From an uncultured Alistipes sp. (GTDB taxonomy: Bacteria; Bacteroidota; Bacteroidia; Bacteroidales; Rikenellaceae): DNA of 6,148 nt. Made by a program: the position numbers and the translations under genes. The stretch lies in assembly GCA_959604655.1 (NCBI GenBank), contig CAUHCL010000120.1, forward strand, positions 1 to 6,148, read 5' to 3'. Positions 5,799 through 6,148 of this stretch are shown in pieces. Under the pieces are notes generated by a model that was given only the letters and a program-made list of their open reading frames with translations, was not told the DNA's origin and did not search any database. Positions within the stretch are counted from its first letter, which is position 1, and each line of letters begins with the position of its first letter.

Positions 5799-5817
5799 TA
5801 CTTTGCATCACAAAGTA
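5799..5817. promoter_or_regulatory. Perfect inverted repeat, candidate PadR operator
   Basis: TACTTTG-CATCA-CAAAGTA is a perfect dyad with 7-base arms and a 5-base centre. It covers the place where the -33 element should be, centred some 20 bases upstream of the -7 box. PadR dimers bind short dyads over promoters in other bacteria, and this operon encodes a PadR, so autorepression from this site is the simplest reading. That PadR binds here is inference. Read on plus, the same dyad followed by eight T's (5821-5828) could pass for a weak terminator, but no plus-strand gene precedes it. Confidence 0.6.
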
Positions 5818-5927
5818 GTGTTTTTTTTCATTCCGCATCGATTTTTTTCGCTTTTTCGCCCTTAATTGTCTGTGAAACGTGATTTTTCGGGGTGGCCGCG
5901 GCGTGGTTGCGAGGGTGGAGGACTGCG
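5818..5927. other. Upstream spacer between operator and repeat copy B
   Basis: This stretch contains three T runs (5821-5828, 5843-5849 and a short one near 5853) that may bend or open the DNA upstream of the promoter, then GC-rich sequence leading into the repeat. From about 5882 (TTTTTCGGGGTGGC) it resembles the left flank of copy A, so the repeat may begin here. I see no gene. Confidence 0.35.
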
Positions 5928-6148
5928 AACTGCGCGGTTCAGAGAACCGCAGGCGTCGCGTCGTAGATGGAAAGTTTTCGGGCCGTGGCCTGCGGTGGTC
6001 CGCCCGATGAGCGCATGCGAATAGCGGGCCTCCGCGGGGCAGAGGCTGCGGCCCGCGCAGTCCTAACGGACTGCAATATTCACGCGCGTTAGTCCATCCC
6101 GCGGCAGAAGCGATTTCGGGAAAAGGGCGGCCGCGGCGACGGAGCGTA
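5928..6148 (+). repeat. Interspersed intergenic repeat, copy B (runs off the right edge)
   Basis: This is a second, same-orientation copy of the repeat at 1691-1927, with matching start (AACTGCGCG-TTC-GAGAACCGCAG) and matching end (6098-6148). The middle differs: the CGAACG...GAGTT block shared by A and C is replaced by other sequence at about 6004-6023. Three hairpins are perfect or nearly so: GCGGTTC-AGA-GAACCGC (5934-5950), the GCGGGCC...GGCCCGC stem (about 6024-6056), and GCAGTCC-TAAC-GGACTGC (6057-6074). It ends at the window edge at the same point where copy A passes into the three-way-junction core, so the unit probably continues outside. Confidence 0.8.

Noticed and set aside
5799..5828. 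Dyad plus T run read as a plus-strand intrinsic terminator
   Set aside because: The stem is short and AT-rich, no plus-strand gene lies upstream, and its placement over the minus-strand promoter fits an operator better.

Overview
The window looks like part of a chromosome from a GC-rich member of the Bacteroidales, probably close to Alistipes/Rikenellaceae. The evidence is a Bacteroidetes-type FadL/OmpP1 outer-membrane protein, a PspC + PadR + GIN-domain (DUF2807) operon of the kind common in this phylum, a TAnnTTTG-type -7 promoter box, and genes that mostly lack Shine-Dalgarno sequences. The genus is an inference. All five genes I can support are on the minus strand; the long plus-strand open frames are GC-rich shadows.

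Layout, left to right. 1-1395 (minus): the 5' part of a FadL-like outer-membrane transport protein, running off the left edge. 1396-2343: about 950 bases with no credible gene. It holds the leader of the FadL-like gene, then a repeat-derived block: repeat copy A, a predicted three-way-junction fold, a perfect 12-bp hairpin, inverted repeat copy C, and a strong intrinsic terminator at 2268-2304 for the operon to its right. 2344-5737 (minus): a four-gene operon. 5738-6148: the operon promoter with an overlapping inverted repeat (candidate operator), then a third repeat copy (B) that runs off the right edge.

Operon, in transcription order: a small PspC-domain membrane protein (5737-5243), a PadR-family repressor (5209-4811), a secreted GIN-domain protein with nine short ASS-type repeats (4780-3932), and a large multi-pass PspC-domain protein (3900-2344). 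The gaps are 33, 30 and 31 bases, and one terminator follows. The likely logic is a self-regulated envelope-homeostasis module: PadR would repress the promoter at the dyad 5799-5817, the two PspC proteins would act at the inner membrane, and the GIN protein would act in the periplasm or at the surface. No PspA gene is visible. The trigger and the exact function cannot be read from the sequence.

The least explained signal is the interspersed repeat family, which flanks the operon on both sides. Its three copies keep hairpins at equivalent places although the stem sequences differ, which suggests selection on RNA or DNA structure rather than on a protein.
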